A stretch of 64,000 nucleotides of DNA from JAGVDM01 sp964642315 (GTDB lineage Bacteria; Patescibacteriota; Gracilibacteria; Peribacterales; Peribacteraceae). The notes below the pieces were generated by a model that ran no database searches, was not told where the DNA came from, and saw only the letters and a program-made list of their open reading frames with translations. The stretch covers positions 184,422 through 248,421 of the forward strand of contig CAZXOG010000002.1 of assembly GCA_964642315.1 (NCBI GenBank), in the 5' to 3' direction. Numbering within the stretch: the stretch's first letter is position 1; each line of letters opens with the position of its first letter. Positions 61,701 to 64,000 of this stretch are shown piece after piece. Position numbers and translations under genes: made by a program.

Positions 61701-64000
61701 CGCGCCGCACTGCATGGTCGGCGGCACCGTGAATCCGACGGCGAACGTGTGGCTTTGGAAAGCGGGCAGTGTGAGGTTATCGCACACGATGCTCGTGCCA
61801 TGTTGCTGGCATTCCACGCTGGAGACGCTCGGATTGAACACCAGTCCCGACGGAATGACATCCGCGACCGCGACGTTCGTCGCCGTGCCCGGACCGTCAT
61901 TGCTCACGGTGATCGTGTAGAGGAGCGTGCTGCCCGGCTGGATGATCGGAGCGCCGCTCTTCACCACGGAAACGTCCGCGATCGGCTGGGTGTTCACCTG
62001 GGTGCTCGCGGTATCCAATTCGCCGGTGCCCACGACTTCTGCCGTGTTCACGAGCATGCCCTGTGCGCTCTGGTCGATGCGCACGGTTGCCATGATGGTC
62101 TTGGATTGCTGCGGCTGCAGGCGGTCGATCACGAAGAGGAGTTCTCTCGTACCTGCGTTGTACGAGCAGCCGTCGCTGCAGGAGAGGAATTGCACTCCCT
62201 GTGGCAGCGTGTCGACGACTGAGAATTCAATCGCGTCGAACAGCGTGGATGTGTTCTTCACCTGGATGGTGTACACGAGAGTCTCGCCCGGCCGCGCCGT
62301 CGACTTATCCACTTCCTTCGTGATCCGGTAGCTGGGGCATCCCACGGAGGTTAGCACCTCGGAGACGTTGTTCCCGGTATTCGGATCATCGAGGTCGCTC
62401 GCGACGGTTGCACGGTTCACGATGGTTTCTCCGCAGAGGACGGAGGAACCCGGCACAGCGAATGCGATCGTCACCGTGCGCGACTGGCCGCTCCCGAGGG
62501 AGGAGAGCGCGCACTCCACCGTCGAGGTCGTCGTGTTCAGATCGCAGGAGGAATCGCTCTGCTGCGGATCGAAGACGAGGCCGGCCGGGACGGGGTCGCT
62601 CACCACGACGTTCGTCGCGGCGTACTGGCCGTTGTTGCGTACGGTGATCGAGTACCGCGCTGTGGCACCCTTGGAAATGGTGCTCGGGCCGGTCTTCTGC
62701 ACGCTGAGATCGGTCTGCAGCTGGTGCGTTTCGTCGTTATCCTGCTTGCTCGTGCAGCCCGGATCCTGCGGGTAATCGATGAGCTGGTCCCCGTCGTTAT
62801 CCACACCGTCCTGGCACTGCGCCTTCGGGTTGCTCTCGTCATTGTCATTCGCGTCGCTGCAACCGAAGTCCGCAGGGAAGTCCACAGCGCCATCCTGGTC
62901 ATTGTCGATGCCATCGCTGCACTGCGCAGCGCAAACGACGGTCGTCACGAAGGAGTCCCATGCGAGGTCGGTTGTTCCCTGGAGCAGATCGACGAGGTTC
63001 ACGATCTGCGATCCGCACTGGCGCGTGGAGGAAACGGTGAAGGCGATCGTGTAGGCCTTCGAGGCGCCCGCGGCAAGAGAGAACGGGCCGCACTGGATTT
63101 CGTTGCCCTGCTTGCTGCACTCCGGGGAAGAGTTGGCCGGATCGAACGTGAGGCCGGCCTGCATCTTATCCACGGCTTTCAGATTGTTTGCCGCGCTGGA
63201 TCCGTTGTTCACGGTGGTGACTGTGTACGTGATCGTTGCGCCCGGGGCGACTGTCGTTGGGCCGACTTTTTCGATGGAGAGACCGGTCGGACAGTGCACA
63301 ACCGTCGTGACCGTGTTACTGCGGTTGTTGGCGCTGTTCGGATCGTTCGTTGTCGTGGTCACCGTCGCCTGGTTGAACACCTGCGAGTTGCACTGCACGG
63401 CGGTTGCGGAAACCTCGAAGGCGATGGTGAATGTCTGCGTCTGTCCCACGGCGAGTTGCGCCTTGGTGCAGACAATCGTGCCGCCCTGCTGCGAACATTC
63501 CGGGCTCGAATTCGCTGTGCTGAAGATCAGCCCGGTTGCGGGGACGATGTCCGATACCGTGATACCGGCAGCCGCTTCTGGTCCTGCATTGGTGACACTC
63601 ACGGTGTACGTGAGAATGCCGCCACGGATAACGGAGGATGGGCCGGTTTTCTGGATGCCCACGTCCGCACCGAGTGCGGGGTTCGTTTCGTCGTTATCTT
63701 GCGCGCTGATGCATCCCGGATCCTGCGGGTAATCGATGAGCTGATCCCCGTCGTTATCCACACCGTCCTGGCACTGCGCCTTCGGGTTGCTCTCGTCATT
63801 GTCATTCGCGTCGCTGCAACCGAAGTCCGCAGGGAAGTCCACAGCGCCATCCTGGTCATTGTCGATGCCATCGCTGCACTGCGTCGTGTTCACCGGCGAC
63901 TCGTCGTTATCCTGCTTGCTCGTGCAGCCCGGATCCTGCGGGTAATCGGTCTTGCCGTCCCCGTCGTTATCCAGACCATCCTGGCACTGCGCCTTCGGGT
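58758..64000 (-). CDS. Giant repetitive surface protein (DUF11 and DxDxDG repeats), start outside window
   Basis: At least 1746 residues; the frame is open to the right edge, so the GTG at 63893 is not the start. From the N side it alternates about eight DUF11-type domains (ADVGIQKTGPSSVIRGG-like openings) with cysteine-paired, Asp-rich units (CQDGVDNDGDQLIDYPQDPGC type) that resemble calcium-binding DxDxDG loops of thrombospondin type 3 repeats. A run of 38 serines (60057-60170) and three further beta domains follow. The end has LPQTG (58917-58931), 33 residues, a membrane helix (TTFVLWTTIITMGMTMG) and a basic end. Role as adhesin or stalk is inferred. Confidence 0.9.
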   Translation of the reverse strand, partial: PKAQCQDGLDNDGDGKTDYPQDPGCTSKQDNDESPVNTTQCSDGIDNDQDGAVDFPADFGCSDANDNDESNPKAQCQDGVDNDGDQLIDYPQDPGCISAQDNDETNPALGADVGIQKTGPSSVIRGGILTYTVSVTNAGPEAAAGITVSDIVPATGLIFSTANSSPECSQQGGTIVCTKAQLAVGQTQTFTIAFEVSATAVQCNSQVFNQATVTTTTNDPNSANNRSNTVTTVVHCPTGLSIEKVGPTTVAPGATITYTVTTVNNGSSAANNLKAVDKMQAGLTFDPANSSPECSKQGNEIQCGPFSLAAGASKAYTIAFTVSSTRQCGSQIVNLVDLLQGTTDLAWDSFVTTVVCAAQCSDGIDNDQDGAVDFPADFGCSDANDNDESNPKAQCQDGVDNDGDQLIDYPQDPGCTSKQDNDETHQLQTDLSVQKTGPSTISKGATARYSITVRNNGQYAATNVVVSDPVPAGLVFDPQQSDSSCDLNTTTSTVECALSSLGSGQSRTVTIAFAVPGSSVLCGETIVNRATVASDLDDPNTGNNVSEVLTSVGCPSYRITKEVDKSTARPGETLVYTIQVKNTSTLFDAIEFSVVDTLPQGVQFLSCSDGCSYNAGTRELLFVIDRLQPQQSKTIMATVRIDQSAQGMLVNTAEVVGTGELDTASTQVNTQPIADVSVVKSGAPIIQPGSTLLYTITVSNDGPGTATNVAVADVIPSGLVFNPSVSSVECQQHGTSIVCDNLTLPAFQSHTFAVGFTVPPTMQCGAVIRNRATVATSSSDPDGGNNQSNEVQTTVHCSQPTADLGIEKTGPATVQQGGTLQYTVTVTNTGPDAESAVIVDDPKPANLTFVSGSSSPECSYNAGTNTVRCQGFGVNAGQSKALTLAFTVSQSAPCFSYIVNQATVDGSSTNDPNALNNVTGIVQTIVDCQQTPECRDGVDNDGDGAIDWPADFSCTSADDDDESNPKAACQDGADNDGDGKIDFPADPGCDDAQDPDETDGSQGYADVMIQKNGPLTADRGDVIHYTIVVGNSGPAVATDIQVIDTVPAGLVFNPSQSNPNCTLVGDEVLCSKAGLVINPGQPRSFTIAFTVPQTLACGTVVRNHAFVSAAEIDPFITNNYSVPVSTTVTCPVIPQCSDGQDNDGDGATDYPADFSCSNADDDDETSPKAQCQDGTDNDGDGKTDYPQDPGCTSAQDNEEQNVTHTCSDGTDNDGDGRTDYPADPGCSSADDDSEKGTTACDNNYDDDADGKVDYKADGSGDPQCTAPEDQDEAESGSSSSSSSSSSSSSSSSSSSSSSSSSSSSSSSSSSSSSSVAVTIVLTDSVDPVEPSQCFDYNVRVTNTSATAAANDLIVKLYLDTDATFSSATNGGTHSAGTVTWTDVDVPANTSVTRTAHVCTSSSADDGEQLRSVAWTNGVTDDETTRVEDDNGDDDSCDVSLVITDDQDPVDIQDEVTYSIRIVNNSSSDETMDVRAFLDRDTVFLDASEDGEEDGDDEVVWEDVDVDGDDSTTLRLDVRVRSTAQAGDRVRLQVRACDEEDTEYTTVEDDFDPVCTGTYCPPVDPVNPGMGVVTVDKQADRAEVQPGSTLSYTLTIRNLSNGAAQGINVDDQFTAGTLTVEDPAGGVATGNGVRWLIPTLGPNETRVIRYRVRVSPAMRHGQIITNTVEVRGAGFDRTATDSAQVSVIQNLPQTGEVSFAQAIDRSNGNLRFLSGSAGSQGTTFVLWTTIITMGMTMGSVLGKRVLF
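60057..60170 (-). repeat. Run of 38 serine codons using all six codons
   Basis: Inside the giant surface protein, between a Cys/Asp-rich unit and a beta domain. AGC, AGT, TCC, TCG, TCA and TCT are mixed with no short DNA period, so this is not a recent slippage expansion. It may be a flexible, possibly glycosylated spacer. Confidence 0.9.
62758..62926 (-). repeat. 169-base direct repeat, copy 1
   Basis: Identical to 63715-63883 except for one base (g versus a in the GAGCTGgTCC segment). The spacing is 957 bases, a multiple of three, so recombination would remove or add 319 codons in frame. It encodes two Asp-rich units. Confidence 0.92.
63715..63883 (-). repeat. 169-base direct repeat, copy 2
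   Basis: Second copy of the repeat at 62758-62926, one mismatch. A further related unit runs from about 63901 to the window edge, so the array probably continues. Confidence 0.92.

Noticed and set aside
59300..64000. CRISPR-like regular repeats on the right end
   Set aside because: The repeated GTCGTTATCC-type segments are in-frame protein repeats of the giant surface protein, with coding spacers of unequal length.

Overview
The window is a dense, GC-rich (roughly 60% by eye) bacterial chromosome segment of about 50 protein genes and three tRNAs, with mostly short gaps. TGA is an ordinary stop here (ftsA, ftsZ, thrS and others), so this is not a UGA-recoded lineage. Several things together suggest a Candidate Phyla Radiation bacterium, most likely Peregrinibacteria/Peribacteria: very large unrecognised proteins, a VirB6/TrbL-like protein beside a winged-helix regulator, S-layer and DUF11-type surface proteins, housekeeping operons broken into single genes, and few Shine-Dalgarno sites. 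The lineage is inferred, not proven.

Layout. 1-2.3 kb: ftsA end and ftsZ. 2.3-7.9 kb: a minus-strand operon of a small membrane protein, a 1524-residue protein with an HEREH motif, and dut. 8.0-11.6 kb: tRNA-Val, comF-like, rseP-dnaA. 11.6-13.6 kb: a threonine-rich leader peptide, an attenuator-like terminator and thrS. 13.6-17.8 kb: lgt and small membrane proteins, corA-like, and a membrane protein with an LPxxG tail. 17.9-24.4 kb: eno, tRNA-Pro, small proteins, a DHH phosphoesterase, infB. 24.4-28.4 kb: the VirB6-like protein and its divergent regulator. 28.5-38.9 kb: rplS, csaB-like, then four unrecognised genes ending in a 2219-residue membrane protein. 39-45 kb: lepA with a duplicated start, thpR, a half-size MFS protein, rpmA, initiator tRNA, ftsB-like, murC. 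45-52 kb: SLH and LPxTG surface proteins, purL, murJ, acylphosphatase. 52-56.7 kb: two glycan genes, nusG, secE, lepB, a PH-domain protein, pth. 56.7-64 kb: two DUF11-rich surface proteins, the second running off the right edge.

How it fits together. Most genes serve division and wall building (ftsA, ftsZ, ftsB-like, murC, murJ), lipoprotein and protein export (lgt, lepB, secE, rseP), translation (infB, lepA, rplS, rpmA, thrS, pth) and the cell surface. A repeated regulatory theme is a promoter whose -10 box ends 6-10 bases before the start codon, which predicts mostly leaderless mRNAs; it also settles several start codons. The most notable single element is the thrS leader: a 17-codon reading frame with 9 threonine codons, then competing antiterminator and terminator hairpins, which is the layout of ribosome-mediated attenuation.
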